Source: Paulinella micropora
Taxonomy: Eukaryota > Cercozoa > Imbricatea > Euglyphida > Paulinellidae
Direction of reading: 5' to 3'
Length of the DNA: 64,000 nucleotides
Assembly: GCA_019918135.1 (NCBI GenBank)
Contig: WBZZ01002847.1
Location: forward strand, 62,001 to 126,000
The notes under the pieces are model-generated. The model was not told the origin of the DNA. It worked only from the letters and a program-made list of their open reading frames with translations, and made no database searches. Below, piece after piece: positions 10,492-22,784 of the stretch. Position numbers and translations under genes: made by a program. The stretch's first letter is position 1, and each line of letters begins with the position of its first letter.

Positions 10492-12467
10492 ATGGTCTTG
10501 GACAGTCGAGCCTTTGTACAAAGGTGTCAGAGGGCGGCCCCGCACTATGTGGCAGTGGTCGACGCGCTCTCGCAAGTCAGGGGTGGGGGAGGCAACGACG
10601 GCCACCAGGCTGGGGGCACTCGTGCGAGCACGAGTGCGTGTTCATGCATGCAGCACACATGTGCTGCCCAGAGTTTGCAAGCACAAGTTTTTGTGCGGCG
10701 GGCCGCAGGCGGGCGGTGCTTTGCTTTCGCGATATACTAGTTCACGTGTTCTTCCCCAACCCGGCGTGGTTGCTGGAACGCCCCCTGTCGTTCGTCAGCC
10801 AGAACATCCGGCGAGTCCTGCAAGCCCGGGCTACGGCCGTGGGCAGCCTGCCGCCCCCCGTGCGAGCGCAGCTAGAAGGCTTTTTGTCAGAGGCCGTGTC
10901 GCTCCAGAGCATGTTCGGGAACACAGAGGAGCTAGCGGACACGTCCCTGCCACGGCTTTTGGCAGTCGGTAGCTGCTTAGAAAGAGGCCTGTCCTATTTG
11001 CAGGGTAGGCGCGGCTGGCCGCTGCTGGGGCTGACGCAGCACTTTACCCAGCGCCGGCATGGCAGCGAGCCGTTACAAGTGGACGTTCTGTTGTGGCAGA
11101 CGGTGCACCGGCTAGTAGCGGCCTTCCGAGCAGCACCCCCAGCCAACCCGGACCCCCCGACGACGATGACAAGAACCGCGGCACTCCAGAGTCTTAGAGC
11201 CCGCGACTCCGAAGGCGCGGCCAGACGTTGGGCTTTGCATGGTTTTGCTGTTGGTCTTAAACGTTGCCAAGACGAGTGCCTGCTGGGCGCCGCGCGCGGC
11301 GCGAGTGCTGAGATTCTGGTTGCCGCCTATCAGGGCGGCGTCTTGGCTGAAGAGACGGCCTGGGAGCGCGCGGCCCTGCCGGCGCTGGAGTCTTGTGTGC
11401 TGGCCGTCTGGGGCTCCCCGGATCGAGCCCCGATGCCAGGCCAGGAATCATTTCGGGAGTGGGCAAGGGCCCTGCCCCGCTGCGAGGGCTGGGGGCGGTT
11501 GCAGGCGCTGCTGACAGGAAGTGTCGGCAGGGCAGAAAGTGACACTTGCCAAGACGTGATCAACCCGTTCGCCGATACGCAGCCCAGCCTGCCCACGCAA
11601 AGGAATGGAGAAAGAGGGGAGGGAGGAGGAGGAGGAGGAGGAGGAGACGGTCTGTCAGTCGACTGGCTAGGCCAGCATTTCGTCCAGATCTGGCTGAACG
11701 TGCTCAATCTCTCTCAGCAGAGCGGAGGTTTCATTATGGATGTACTAGATACAGCAAACTCCCCGTGCTTTATCCAACAGGTCCAGGCGCACCAGCTGTG
11801 GGCTGGGGCTCCCAGCGAGGGTGCAGCCGACGCCTCCACGCGCCCGCTGTTCGACGGAGCTCGCGGCACCCTGGCCTGTATGCTTGTACAACTATTCCAT
11901 GGACTTTTGCCCAAGATCGAGAGATTGATAGAGGGGCCAGGGAGTCCGAGTGAAAGTGCGAGGTGCACGGATTGGGGGGCTTGTGAGGCCCTGAGCGGTG
12001 CGTACGAAAAACTCGTGGCCCAACATGCGCGTTCTTACCACAGGCAGGCGCTCGGTCGGTACCGGCAGCTCCTGGCGGGCGCGCACGCTTTGGGGCTGTC
12101 AGCAGGCCCGGGGGGGCAGCCGCTGGCCGAGCAGCTTCAGGCCTTGTGCGACGAGGTGCAACAACGTGCCTGGGGGCAGGAGACGGAGCTCCTGGCGGGG
12201 CACTCGCCGCTGTCCACAGGAGGAGGAGGTGAAGAAAAGGAAGAGCCCGCTAAGCAGCAGCAGATTGGCCTCGAGGTTTATCTGTTGGGCCCTATCTGGC
12301 AAGAACGAAGGGCGCTGGTGTGTTCCTTGTGGCTGTTGTCTATCTATTGGACCGGAGGTCGGATGGCCTGCGCCCGCCCGCAGTCTTGCCGGGGCTACTT
12401 TGAAGAATCTGTTCGGCCGGGGCTAGGCAGGCTGTGGGTGCTAGCTCTGCAGGGGTACGACCGCCTG
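10492..12467 (+). pseudogene. 5' part of an unknown viral gene split by the transposon
   Basis: A long plus-strand coding region runs up to the left end of the transposon. A likely start is the ATG at 10492 (MVLDSRAFVQRC), but the first part and the rest are not in one frame, so the start is uncertain. The protein is rich in Trp, Leu, Gln and Ala, predicted helical, with a Gly/Glu low-complexity patch at about 11605-11650. No catalytic motif or membrane segment was seen and no family was recognised. The downstream part lies beyond the transposon at 23371-23861. Length and position suggest a structural or tegument-like protein, but this is only a guess. Confidence 0.5.
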
Positions 12468-13018
12468 GTCCAACAAAGGAATCGGCCAAGGTGGGGGGGT
12501 CACTTTTTCCTAAATTTGTAATGACAAAAACATATATTTTCACAACATTCAGGAAATCGATAGAAATCATTTACCTAATTGAGCAATGTATTAAAATGAT
12601 ATTGAAACATGTTTTTATTGATCGGAAGTCAGTTGGACTTCACCTCCGGAGGTGTGTCGGAACCGGTCCAAAACCATGTATTTTACATATTTTTCTATCA
12701 TTTCGTACTGCCGGAACGGATTGCATTGATCTAAATGATTGGTCCTTGCTTTTACAATGCTTACTAATCGTTTTGCGCTTTTTTTCTATTTAATTTATCA
12801 TTTCCCTTTCAACAGACTTGAGAAAAACTGACTGAAACAGGAGGGAAAGGGGGGGGGGGTGACAGCAAGGACTGACAAAGCTGTCCGATGACGAGCTTCA
12901 CGGAATCCATGCTCACAAAGAAAGGAGAAGCTGTGCTGATGAATTCTAAGCTATTATTTATTATTATTATTGCTTTGCTTGCCTCCACACTTAGGAAAAA
13001 CATGTGACATAGCGATGT

Positions 13019-13049
<31 letters not shown>

Positions 13050-13077
13050 CGGGGGGGAAGGGATGGGGGCATGTCTG
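12468..13077 (+). repeat. Left terminal inverted repeat of the transposon
   Basis: About 610 bases pair with 22785-23370. The outer 40 bases are GC-rich and end in a G-run, then the sequence turns AT-rich. It includes a small palindrome (CACCTCCGGAGGTG) near 12641 and a GT/G microsatellite at its inner end. Differences from the right copy are one visible base change (T-run near 12782) and homopolymer length. Confidence 0.85.
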
Positions 13078-13323
13078 CACAAGGTTCCGCTCGATGGCGC
13101 CCAGCCTAATTTTGCCTGTTTCTTTTTACTTTCTCCAAATTGTCTAAAACAAAAAATGTTTTGAGATTTGAATTCGATTCGACTTCTAGCCACAGAGCTA
13201 TCGCCCTGCGCACCACGCAACACACATGTAAAACAGCTCAAGACAACTATGTCAAAGAATACATGCGCAAAACATTCCATACAACAAGCAAACACCTGCA
13301 ATCAGGGCCAAAGAAGCAAACGG

Positions 13324-15050
13324 TCAGTGTCGCAGCGCCATCGACGCTAATGCAAACTCAAACCAATTCGATTGCGATGGCGAACTGACCGGCGTGCCGT
13401 CCGGGGACGTAAAGACGCGGGCGGGGGTCAAGTGTGCATACTTCGCCTTCACTCCTCTTCTTTCCTTCTTCCTATTGCTCTTCCTGCTTCTCTTCTTCTT
13501 TTTATTTTTAGGCTTTCTGCTTTCATAATCGGACTGTGACTCACTGGAGCTGTCACTGTCGCGCTCACTATTGCTGTCAGACCCTGACTCACTGAAACTA
13601 TCTTCCTCGTCGCTCGTGTCCTTCTTTCTATTTTCCTTCTTTTTCTTCTTCTCCTTTTTCTTCTTTTGCTTCTTTTCCTGCTTTTTCTTCTTTCTTTCAA
13701 CTACGTCTTCCTTTTCCTTCTCTTTCTTCTCTACGATCATTTCGTTCCAACGCTTCTCTCTCTCGTCCATCATCTTCGTTATTTCTTTCCTGTGGTCTTC
13801 CAGGGTCTTGGCGAGTGAATCCTGGTTGGGGACAGCGCCGTTCTGTTTGAAAACAGCAAAAAACTAACAGTCTCTCCTTAAGAAACCTTACTTGAACAAT
13901 GTGTATATGGGGGGGGGGGGCTCTGAAATTATTGATGCATAATGGATATGATATGAGTGCAAAGAATGGAAGAGGGACTTGGGGTTAGGTTAATGCAAGG
14001 AAAGAAAGAGACAACAACAGACAAAGACCGCCGGAGGGGACTGGCAGGGCGTTTGTTTTGCCGGGCCTACAAGAACAGAACAAAATCCATGTCGCCAAAA
14101 CAGACGACCCATAGTAATACAGGTGGGCTTGGGGCCAGGGGTCTTCTTCTTGGGAGGCTTGGGCTTCGTCGGTTGCTCCTCCTCCTCCTCCTCCTGCTCC
14201 TGCTCTGACTCTTCTGTATGCAAACATTCCAAAAGTTTACAGCATGCTAGAGAACTCAAGACAAGGAAGGCAGTGATGAAGCACAAGAGACATGACATAT
14301 TACCGAGCTTTGTCTTCTTGGAGGGCTTCTCGCCGCCTGGCGTAGGTAGCGGGGTCTTTCTCTTGCCCTTCCCCTGCCTGTCCGCCTGGGCCAGCAGCAG
14401 CTGCTTTGACTTCCACTTGCGCAGTATTGGAGGTTCAGTCGGGTTCCCGACGTAAGGGAGAAAAAGCTGCTTCGTAGCCGTATCAAAATCCAGGGTCGAC
14501 TTCGGTAGACGGCGGGAGTTCTTAAGATTGAAGTAATAAAAATTAAGAAACTGAAGCTCCAGCGCATTAGCCTTACCGTCTCCGGTGGTATCCACCTCTC
14601 TCACAGCCAAGATGTGGCGTTGGGAACCTCATACACATACACACAATTGCATCGTCAGACGAAGATAGAATCACCAAAGGACCAAGCAAACGAATGATAG
14701 TTCAAGATACCTCGCTTTACTAACGAGGGGGGCTTCTTGCGCCAGTCGGGTGGGAAGGTGATGGCAATCCTGCACAAAAACCTCATTGAAAAACGCAACA
14801 AGCAACTGAAGTTCTACCCAGGAGCGGAGCGCGAAATCTCTCCCTCCGAAGTCTCGATTTGGGTGGAAGCCTTGAGATGGAAGTTGGAATACTTCGTCAA
14901 CTCCACGTTCAGCAGCACTGCGCTCTCCCGCACCTTCCCGTCATCCGTAAAGTGCCGGAATAACAAGCTGTTATAGATATGTATATGTATATGTAATATA
15001 ATATAATATAATATAATATAAAGAGAAAGAGAGAGAGAAAGAGAAAGAGA

Positions 15051-15083
<33 letters not shown>

Positions 15084-16055
15084 TCTCAGAGAGAGAGAGA
15101 GACAGAGAGAAGGAAAGAGATGTCATTGTATATGTATACATCTGTATGTCTATGTATGTATGAGAGATGACCAGTCCTCCCATGGTTTTCCAGACAAGAA
15201 CTGGAAGGTGTTTTTCGTCGCCCAAATCCGAACCTTCCCAGCCGGCACTGGGGGCAAGTTGTCTGTCTCTGCCTTCGTTGCCGTCGTGGTGGTTGTAGTC
15301 GTTGTTGTTGTTGCTGTTGCCGTGGTCGTTGTTGTTGTCGTCGTGGTCGTGGTTGTGGTCGTTGTTGTTGCTGTCGTCGTGGTCGTTGTTGTTGTTGTCG
15401 CTGTTGTCGTCGTCGTCGTGGTCGTTGCTGTTGTTGTTGTCGTCGTCGTGGTCGTGGTCGTTGTTGTCGTTGTCGTTGTCGTCGTCGTGGTCGTTGTTGT
15501 TGTTGTTGTCGTTGCTGTTGTTGCTGTCGTTGTTGTTGTTGCTGTCGTTGTTGTTGTTGTTGCTGTCGTTGTTGTTGTCGTCGTCGTTGCTGTCGTTGTT
15601 GTTGTTGCTGCTGCCTTCTTTTTGACTTCACCTTTCTTCTTCCCTTCTTTCTTCTTGTCCTTCTTCTTGTCTGCCTTCTTTTTCTTTGTGGGGGTTGGGG
15701 GGTTTTGATTTGCGGGGTCCTGTGGTTTCAAGAAGGAGGTCGGCCGTCTGTCTCGCTTGGGAGCAGTGGCCCCCGTGAGACCGTCCTTCCAGGGCGTGGG
15801 GGAAGTCTTGTTGAGTAGCCCTTTGGGATTCCAGGTGTAGACATGCCCTGGCGCTAATTCGTCCAAGTCCTGCTTACCCAGCTCGTACTTTTTGCGCACT
15901 TCGTCTGAAATGACGACAGTTGCAAAGGGTTTGATGGACGCATCGTCGGTAGCACCGTTGATGGTGAGAAACAGCTCCCCACGACGGTTCTTGCGAATCG
16001 TCTGCAGCGTTACAGCAACGTTGCTAGTTGCTGCTTGCTTACTTTTTTGGGGCAT
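13324..16055 (-). CDS. Multi-exon accessory gene of the transposon (Lys/Thr-rich)
   Basis: The gene starts at the ATG at 16055 (MPQKSKQAATSN). Inferred exons are 16055-15172, 14967-14818, 14769-14712, about 14600-14304, about 14217-14125, and a last one from about 13849 to the stop at 13324. Most junctions show GT and AG. The first exon has a compact region (about residues 10-90), a lysine-rich segment, then a threonine run of over 100 residues encoded by an ACN microsatellite (15280-15620). Middle exons read SRRLPKSTLDFDTATKQL and similar ordered sequence. Acidic and basic low-complexity follow, and the last exon is lysine-rich with an acidic Ser/Asp/Glu patch. Such a tail suggests a nuclear or nucleic-acid-binding role. 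The intron at 15171-14968 contains a GA microsatellite. No known domain was recognised; exon limits are approximate. Confidence 0.55.
14996..15117. repeat. TA and GA microsatellites
   Basis: A short (TATAA)n run is followed by about 90 bases of GA repeats, inside the first inferred intron of the transposon's minus-strand gene. Confidence 0.9.
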
Positions 16056-16091
16056 CAGAACGCTCGGGGGCTCGAACACACGAGGTTGCAA

Positions 16092-16774
16092 CCGCTAGGA
16101 TGCACCTGTTCAAGTGCAAGACAGTTCAAAAGTGAACAGAGCTGGGGTTGTTTGAAAGTGCAAGGGAGGGAACCGTTGAAGTGGCATGTTTCCCGCGCCG
16201 CCAGCCTGGCCAGTGCAGTTTTCTGGGTCGGCCGATACAAAAACGCAAGCAACACCCATACTTTCTGCAGGTATCCCAGCCAAGCGAAAGCGAGATATGA
16301 GCTGCAAATATATATCCGTGTCTTTCCACATCGTGACTAGAGCCGGAATGCAAATGGAAGCTTTTTTGCCCGATGTTTTGTGACGAAAATAATGCAGAAA
16401 ATTTTCCCATTAACGACCTCATACGTACTGCAAAATGATTAGAACATGGGTCCTGGATAAGCACTTCATGTTTGCAGTGAGTTAGTTCATGCATCCGACT
16501 TATAATCTTCAAATTTTTTGGAAATTCCTGCCGAGGCACTCGGTTTCTGTGACGTTCTCCCTCCTGGGCTTATAGCAGTTGGTCGGACATGATTTTCAAA
16601 TTTTTTGGCAGAGGTTTCTTTGCGTGCAGTCTAATATAGACTGTGGAAATGTGATTCCGGCTCAAGTTGCGTGTGGGAAAGAGCCGGAAAGCTATTCTTA
16701 GCTCCGTGGATAGCTTTCTTCTTGTGAACAACATGCATGAATTTTTCGTGTATGGTTTCTGCACTCAAAATTTT
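16092..16774. other. Non-coding spacer of the transposon
   Basis: The stretch between the two divergent transposon genes shows no credible gene. It is AT-rich with scattered motifs (for example AAATTTTTTGG near 16510 and 16600) that recur loosely. It probably holds the promoter of the minus-strand gene near 16056-16200. Confidence 0.5.
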
Positions 16775-17088
16775 CCGCAGTAATTTCAACAAAGCAAGCT
16801 ATCTCTAGAGCGCGCAGTATGTTTCCGGGTCTTTCCATTGCCTGACTTGAGTCGGAAACATATTTCCTCGCTCTATCTTTTGCTTCTTGTCAAGCAGTGG
16901 ATGCATGAATTTTTCAAACATTTCCACCATTTTTTTTCAAAACTTTCCGCAATCATTTCACCAAAGCAAAGCTATCTCTAGAGCGCGCAGTATGTTTCCG
17001 GGTCTTTCCATCCCCTGACTTGAGCCGGAAACATATTTCCACGCTCTATCTTTTGCTTCTTGTCAAGCAGTGGATGCATGAATTTCTC
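16775..17088. repeat. Two-copy tandem repeat of about 160 bp
   Basis: Two copies, beginning near 16780 and 16948, share CTATCTCTAGAGCGCGCAGT and then TGTTTCCGGGTCTTTCCAT, and both end in a GCAGTGGATGCATGAATTT block. They differ by a few bases. They lie upstream of the plus-strand transposase gene. Confidence 0.8.
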
Positions 17089-17094
17089 GCCTCT

Positions 17095-17210
17095 CTCGCT
17101 CTCTCCCCCCCACCCCCCCCCCCCCCCCCTTTCTCTCTCTCTCTCTCATTCCTCTCTCTCTCTCTCTCTGAGACTCTCTCTCTCTCTCTCTCTCTCTCTC
17201 CTCCCTCTCC

Positions 17211-17249
<39 letters not shown>

Positions 17250-17278
17250 TTTTCTCGCCTCTCTCTCTCTCTCATTCC
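17095..17278. repeat. CT-rich low-complexity tract
   Basis: About 180 bases of CT repeats with a C-run at 17112-17128. Open frames through this tract are artefacts of low complexity. Confidence 0.9.
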
Positions 17279-17310
17279 AAAGTGTTATATTTATGTGTAC
17301 GTACCATATT

Positions 17311-17930
17311 CATATTGCGCTTATGCCATCATACCCAAACGCCGTCATTTTTTTTTAAGCACGCGCGAAACATCAGAAAATGCTGTTTTTTTTCTAATGC
17401 ATATTTTCCTATGCAACAGCACTTAGAAAAATTCGTAATATGTACATGTACATGATTACTTATTCATATTGCGCTTATGCCATCATACCCAAACGCCGTC
17501 ATTTTTTTTTTAAGCACGCGCGAAACATCAGAAAATGCTGTTTTTTTTCTAATGCATATTTTCCTATGCAACAGCACTTAGAAAAATTCGTAATGTGTAC
17601 ATGTACATGATTACTTATTCATATTGCGCTTATGCCATCATACCCAAACGCCGTCATTTTTTTTTTTAAGCACGCGCGAAACATCAGAAAATGCTGTTTT
17701 TTTTCTAATGCATATTTTCCTATGCAACAGCACTTAGAAAAATTCGTAATATGTATATGTACATGATTACTTATTCATATTGCGCTTATGCCATCATACC
17801 CAAACGCCGTCATTTTTTTTTTAAGCACGCGCGAAACATCAGAAAATGCTGTTTTTTTTCTAATGCATATTTTCCTATGCAGCAGCACTTAGAAGAATTC
17901 GTAATCTGTACATGTACATGATGTACTACT
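17311..17930. repeat. Four tandem copies of a 154-156-bp satellite unit
   Basis: Units begin with CATATTGCGCTTATGCCATC at 17311, 17465, 17620 and 17776 and are nearly identical, differing mainly in T-run length. Each contains GCACGCGCGAAACATCAG and a TGTACATGTACATGAT palindrome-like end. The array ends about 30 bases before the transposase ATG, so it could serve as a repeated regulatory or transposase-binding region. Confidence 0.9.
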
Positions 17931-17960
17931 AGGGTAGCTACAGCATCAACCCGCCGCGAG

Positions 17961-20900
17961 ATGTTGCGCGCAGGCAAGGCTCCCGTCTACGTGGGGCCTA
18001 CGGAGGATGGATATGGACTGTTCTGTGATGTTCACGAGCTACCTGCCACTTATTCGTTGGGACTGTTACATCCAGGTGGAAGGCTAGTGGGAACTGCCAA
18101 CAATGCGCATACGCAGCATTTCACTATGCGGACGAGCCGTGGGCTGCAGGCAGGCATGCACCCGATTGACAACATCAGCACATCGGCTAGAAACGCAATG
18201 CACCTTATCAATAGCGCAGCGCGTGGCTTTCAAAGCCAACCGGCCGCGGCCGAGGACGTTCGATTCAACGCTAGGGTGAGCAAGGGTAATGCGTTTGTGA
18301 CGCTCTCACGTGCGGTGGGCAGAGACGCAGAGATTTTGTTGAACTACACCCCCAATCCTCATTTGACATTCACGACCAGCCCCAAAATGGCGTATCCTGA
18401 ATGGATGCAAAAGGTAGCCTCCAGAAGGGAAAGAATACCTGTATGGTCACTAGAAACTGAGGAAGGTTGCATTTATTTTATTGTGCCTGAGGAGGAGCAT
18501 CCTATACCTCTGAGATCTGTATCCTTGGCACAGAATGAGAAGCAGGCTCTACTGGCTTCGGTAGCTGACGGGTTGGACTTACCATCGCTGTCCCGATCGT
18601 TGTCATTGCGTCTCGATCAGAAGGAGAAGCTCTTGGACTCTGTCTTGGCGCCTTCGGACATACCATCGCTGTCCCGATCGTTGTCATTGCGTCTCGATCA
18701 GAAGGAGAAGCTCTTGGACTCTGTCTTGGCGCCTTCGAAGACACTGAAGAGGGAAGATTCTGACATTACAGTTATTGCTCGAACATCATCCGTGCAGTTA
18801 AAGACGGAGGATTCTGACTTTACCTACATGGCGCGACAATCGAGCTCAACGGACACTGTCGATCCTGCATACCTTCTCAGAGACGTAGGGCTGCCTCCAC
18901 CTCTAGAGGACGCGGTTGTTCCTTCTCCCCTTTTACCACAAGAAAACGAATCCGATTCGACTGTGTTTCCTCCTGAGGAGGACGCAACTGAGACTGCCGT
19001 GCCTGCCCCGGAAGATGAGTCGACTGAGGTTGTGTCTGAACAATCTGATCGGTTCGCATTCTTGTCGCACACAGGACGATGAGCCTCCTGCATTAATCGA
19101 TGAAGAGTTCACACCCACAGGAATCCCGGTATGATTGTATCTTTGTATCCACTGATTGCAGCTTATCCATGGTGTGTCTTTCCCAGGAGTGGATGACTGA
19201 GGAGCAAGCGGCCGATATGGAGGCAGAGGCGCGGGTCCTGGGTACCGGGGAGGAATACGAAACACCTGACGGAGAGACTGCGCGCGATTGGAACATGGAG
19301 GATCTGCACTCTTCAAACGAACCGCTGTTTCAGCTTATGGTGCTGAATATACCGAGGATGAAGCGGAAACGCCGACAGCCAACACGTCCTTATAATAGGA
19401 TAACGCGACCGGTTGGCGCCATCAGGCAGCAGCGACCCAAAGCGTTCGGCAAGCAGCTTGGCATGACGTATGCGGAGCTGGACCATCATGTCAAGTCATT
19501 CTGCTGCGCAAAGTGGAAGTGTTACTCCTTTTTGAACACGCTCGACGTAATGGATGCTCGTGCTAAGATTTGTTGTATTTCATTGAGCGAGCTTTACACA
19601 TGGGTTGTTGGTCAGCTTGAGGCATTCCAGACCAACAAGGGAACCTTTCAATACTTGTATCAAACTGAGGGGTATGCAGAACCGCGTGGCAGCGGATCCA
19701 TGGGGTCGGGGATGCGATTGTTAAGAGGGCCCACAGAATGCTCGCTTCTGGTACGAAGGTGTTTGCGAAGTCGTCCACGCCCTATCCTGAGGTCTCGGAC
19801 ATTATCTGCGTGTTACTCTGCGAGAAGTTTGGAGAATCGCCAGAGATCTGTAGCGACGGGCTCTGGAAATTGCAGACCATGGCAGCGGACGCTGGAGTGC
19901 AAGAATACGTCATTGGGCACTGGAAAGAAGCTTGCGAGAGGCTTGGTGCATCCCCCCGAGTGGACAGGAATCGGCCTCCTGATCGGAAGACCATCGACAT
20001 ATGTTGGCGACAGGATTACAAGCACGTCAAATTCATCCGAGGTACCATCGCGTTTCAATTTGCTAACGAGCGAGAAAAGACAGTCGGCTTCTTGACAATG
20101 TTGGTCTAGATGGGGACTTTGCTAAAGACGAGATCTGCACAGAACTAGCTGCGGAACATGCAAGGGGCTTCAAGTCCGAGGCGGAGGCCCAGGACTGGCG
20201 TCGCCGTAGTCGGCTGCATCATAAACTGCAACGATCCAACAGGATCTCGATCATGGGAAGAAAGAAAAGTGCACCCAATGATCCTCATTCATTGATCCTA
20301 TCAGCAGACATGAAGCCACCGGTCAAGGTCCCGTCCTGCCGCCGTCTTTCCAAGGACTTCAAGAAGAAGTTTGTTCTGCGCCTCTGTGTGGGTATGGCGA
20401 CTTGTTACACCACAGACACTCATTTCATTGTTTCGTATCTGGAGGGAGCCATTGCCAAAGGGGTCAACGCTAACATTACGATGCTGGCAGCCCTTGTTCA
20501 CTGGGCTACATGGAATCCCGCAACCATGGCTTCGTGGAAGCTGTTTTTCGAATGGGACGGTGGCAGTGAGAACACAGCCTGGCCGTTGCTTGGGTACTGC
20601 TGCAAGATAGTGGACGAAGGCGTCAAAGGTTGGATCGAAACCCACCGCAATCTCAAAGGGCATGGACACGACGGCGACGATCAAGACTTTCGTGTCATGG
20701 ATATGGGATGGAAAAGTAGCTTTTTCACCACCAACCTAGCCCAGGCACTCCTGAAGCTTCTGTTGGCGTTCAAGAGCAAGAGGGAACGCTACGTGCTGCT
20801 GGTTCTGACCTGCTGCTATGACTGGCAAAAGTATTTCGCCCCTTGTATGAACAAGTTCTTCAAGCAGTACTCGAAGCCGTTGGCCTGGCGTATTCGCAAG

Positions 20901-22436
20901 AGGGGCCCGAACGAGCTGCCTACGGCGGAAGTCAAGACGTGGGTAATACTATCCATCAACCTGCTTACCTACCTACCTATCGATCAATGTATTTACCTAT
21001 TTGCCCGGCTAAAAATATATTGCTTATTTACATGCAGGGCGATGTCCAGCCGGAGTGGCATGGCGAGGGCGACGACGTCCAGGGCGCTCCGCTCAGCATC
21101 TACGTGAGGCGTCCCGGTATGAAATCATTGCTTCACTGTTATGTGTTGCCTGGATTTTCCATGATGTGCTATACGTTTCTGTGGTATATTGCTTGCAGAG
21201 CAAGCTATGCCCCCGAAGCTTCCTAACGGGATGTTTGCAACACCCCGCCTCAAGAAGGACATCCGAGCTTTGGCGAAGAAGTACTTGAGCCGGGAGGAGA
21301 TTGACTGGATCGAGGAAATGCTCGCGAAGAACAATTTGACTCGCCTGCACATCGACGGTGACTATCTGCAAGGCAATCTCCCGGGCAAGCCTGCCCACAT
21401 GTCGTGCGTTGACGCGAAGGGCAAAGAGTGGCGTGTCGAATTTCGTGTCTTGGATGAGCTGCCTCAGAATTTGTGGGAGCTACCACCGGATCGCAAGGCG
21501 AAGGTCGATGCCCTCACTCTTCTCACCGAGGAAGAGCGACTGAACCTTCCCAGAACTTACTTCTGTAATAATCAAGCCCCACCAGCGCACCCACGGTGGG
21601 TTGGTGGGAGAGAACTTACTCCGGAAGAGCGGCGGGCTCAGGATCTGATGATTGCAGCTGCTCAAGCTCCGTGGAAGAAGATCGACGCCCTTCTGAAAGG
21701 GGCTGAGAACAAGGAGTCGTTTGCAGCCAGCCAAATGGTTGTAAAGGAGTTGAAGAGTTGGCTGATGCAGCACGGCGTGGCCACGCAAGACAGAGACAGG
21801 AAGGCTTTCAAGAAGGCCGATCTTGTGGAACGCGCCTGGTCGCACTTTCAAGACTGTGATTGCGGCCTCGAACAAGATGACGATCCTCCTCCACCTGTTC
21901 CTCGTCCTCTTCCTCGTCCTCCCTCTTTCTTCTTCTGCCTCTTTTTCTTCTTCTTCTTCTTCTTCTTCTTCTTCTTCTTCTTCTTCTTCTTCTTTCTTTC
22001 TTTCTTCTTTCTTTTTCTTCTTCATCATCATCATATTTTTGATATTGTAATTCATGCTCGTACCATGTACGTAGGCGGTTCAGAAGCAGATGTAGTTGAA
22101 GGTGCTGGTCGCGGTCGTGGCCGTGGCTGTCGTCGTGGGCGCGGGCGCGGACGTCGGGCTGCGGGTGCCCAGAGAGGCCGCGGAGGACAGAAGCGAGCAC
22201 GCAGCGGGGCAGTATCAGGGGAAGCTAAAAGTGAACCACCGCGTCGTCGTCAGCGACAAGAGGAGGCCGTTAACGAAGAACCAGGCCCTGATCCTTGGGT
22301 CTGTAAGTCGTGTCGTTTTTTCAACGAGGAAGGGGGCCCCGAGTGTATTTTATGCAGATGGCCTACCGACCTAGATTCGGATGTCTCCAACACATCTTCG
22401 TTGTCTTCTGAAGACAGTCCCATCCTCAGGGAGTAG
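17961..22436 (+). CDS. SET-domain / DDE transposase with RanBP2-type zinc finger (spliced)
   Basis: The gene starts at the ATG at 17961 (MLRAGKAPVYVG). Residues 1-150 resemble a SET domain: GYGLF near the start, ARNAMHLINSA in the place of NHSC, and AVGRDAEILLNY at its end. A linker with two 27-residue copies of PSLSRSLSLRLDQKEK follows. Likely introns are 19029-19074, 19129-19186, 20943-21037, 21117-21198 and one around 21890-22074 holding a TTC microsatellite; all but the last were placed by GT-AG and frame. The transposase core has ILSADMK (D at 20307), EWDGGSEN (D at 20556) and GHGHDGDDQ (20661-20684), a spacing like DDE transposases of the GHTHEDIDQ type. The C-terminus has an RG-rich stretch and CKSC-x10-CILC. 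Frame slips of one base at a G-run near 19672 and an A-run near 20079 suggest a slightly damaged copy or read errors. Confidence 0.6.
21945..22020. repeat. TTC microsatellite in an inferred intron
   Basis: About 75 bases of TTC repeats between the transposase C-terminal exons. Read through, it would encode a phenylalanine run, which is why an intron is inferred here; the acceptor AG at 22073-22074 fits. Confidence 0.75.
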
Positions 22437-22625
22437 CCGCCTTCAGTGAATGAAGGTTTGTTTCAACCTTGCACATGTATGATCAGTTTGCAATCATTTG
22501 TATCATAACATGTACGTAGCTCATCTTGTTTCTAGCTTGCAGGAGCGCTTTGTTTTCTCAGGGAACACCACGTGTTTGTAGATTTGAATTCAATTCGACT
22601 TAATTTGATTCCCCCCCCCCCCACC

Positions 22626-22775
22626 CGTTTTTTCTCAAGTCTTTTGAAAGGTCGTTTTTCTCAAGTTTATTGAAAGGGAAAGACTCAAGTAAAGAGAAAA
22701 AAGCGCAACACGATTAGTAAGCATTATTAAAGCAAGGATCACTCATTTCATTCAATCCACTTAACTTGATTGTCG
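22626..22775. repeat. Diverged partial copy of the terminal repeat
   Basis: This stretch repeats part of the right terminal repeat (compare 23005-23100): TTTTCTCAAGT, GAAAGGGAAA, GCGCAA, ACGATTAGTAAGCATT and AAAGCAAGGA occur in the same order, with many changes. It is an older duplicate just inside the present right end. Confidence 0.7.
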
Positions 22776-22784
22776 TTTGATCTT

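Noticed and set aside
12809-13072. Small frames inside both terminal inverted repeats
   Set aside because: The same peptide appears in both repeats, is Pro/His low complexity at its start, and has no gene context.
15160-15708. Val/Leu-rich plus-strand frames
   Set aside because: They are the complement of the ACN microsatellite that encodes the Thr run of the minus-strand transposon gene.
17311-17930. Possible CRISPR array
   Set aside because: Four contiguous units of about 155 bases with no unique spacers are a satellite, and the context is eukaryotic.
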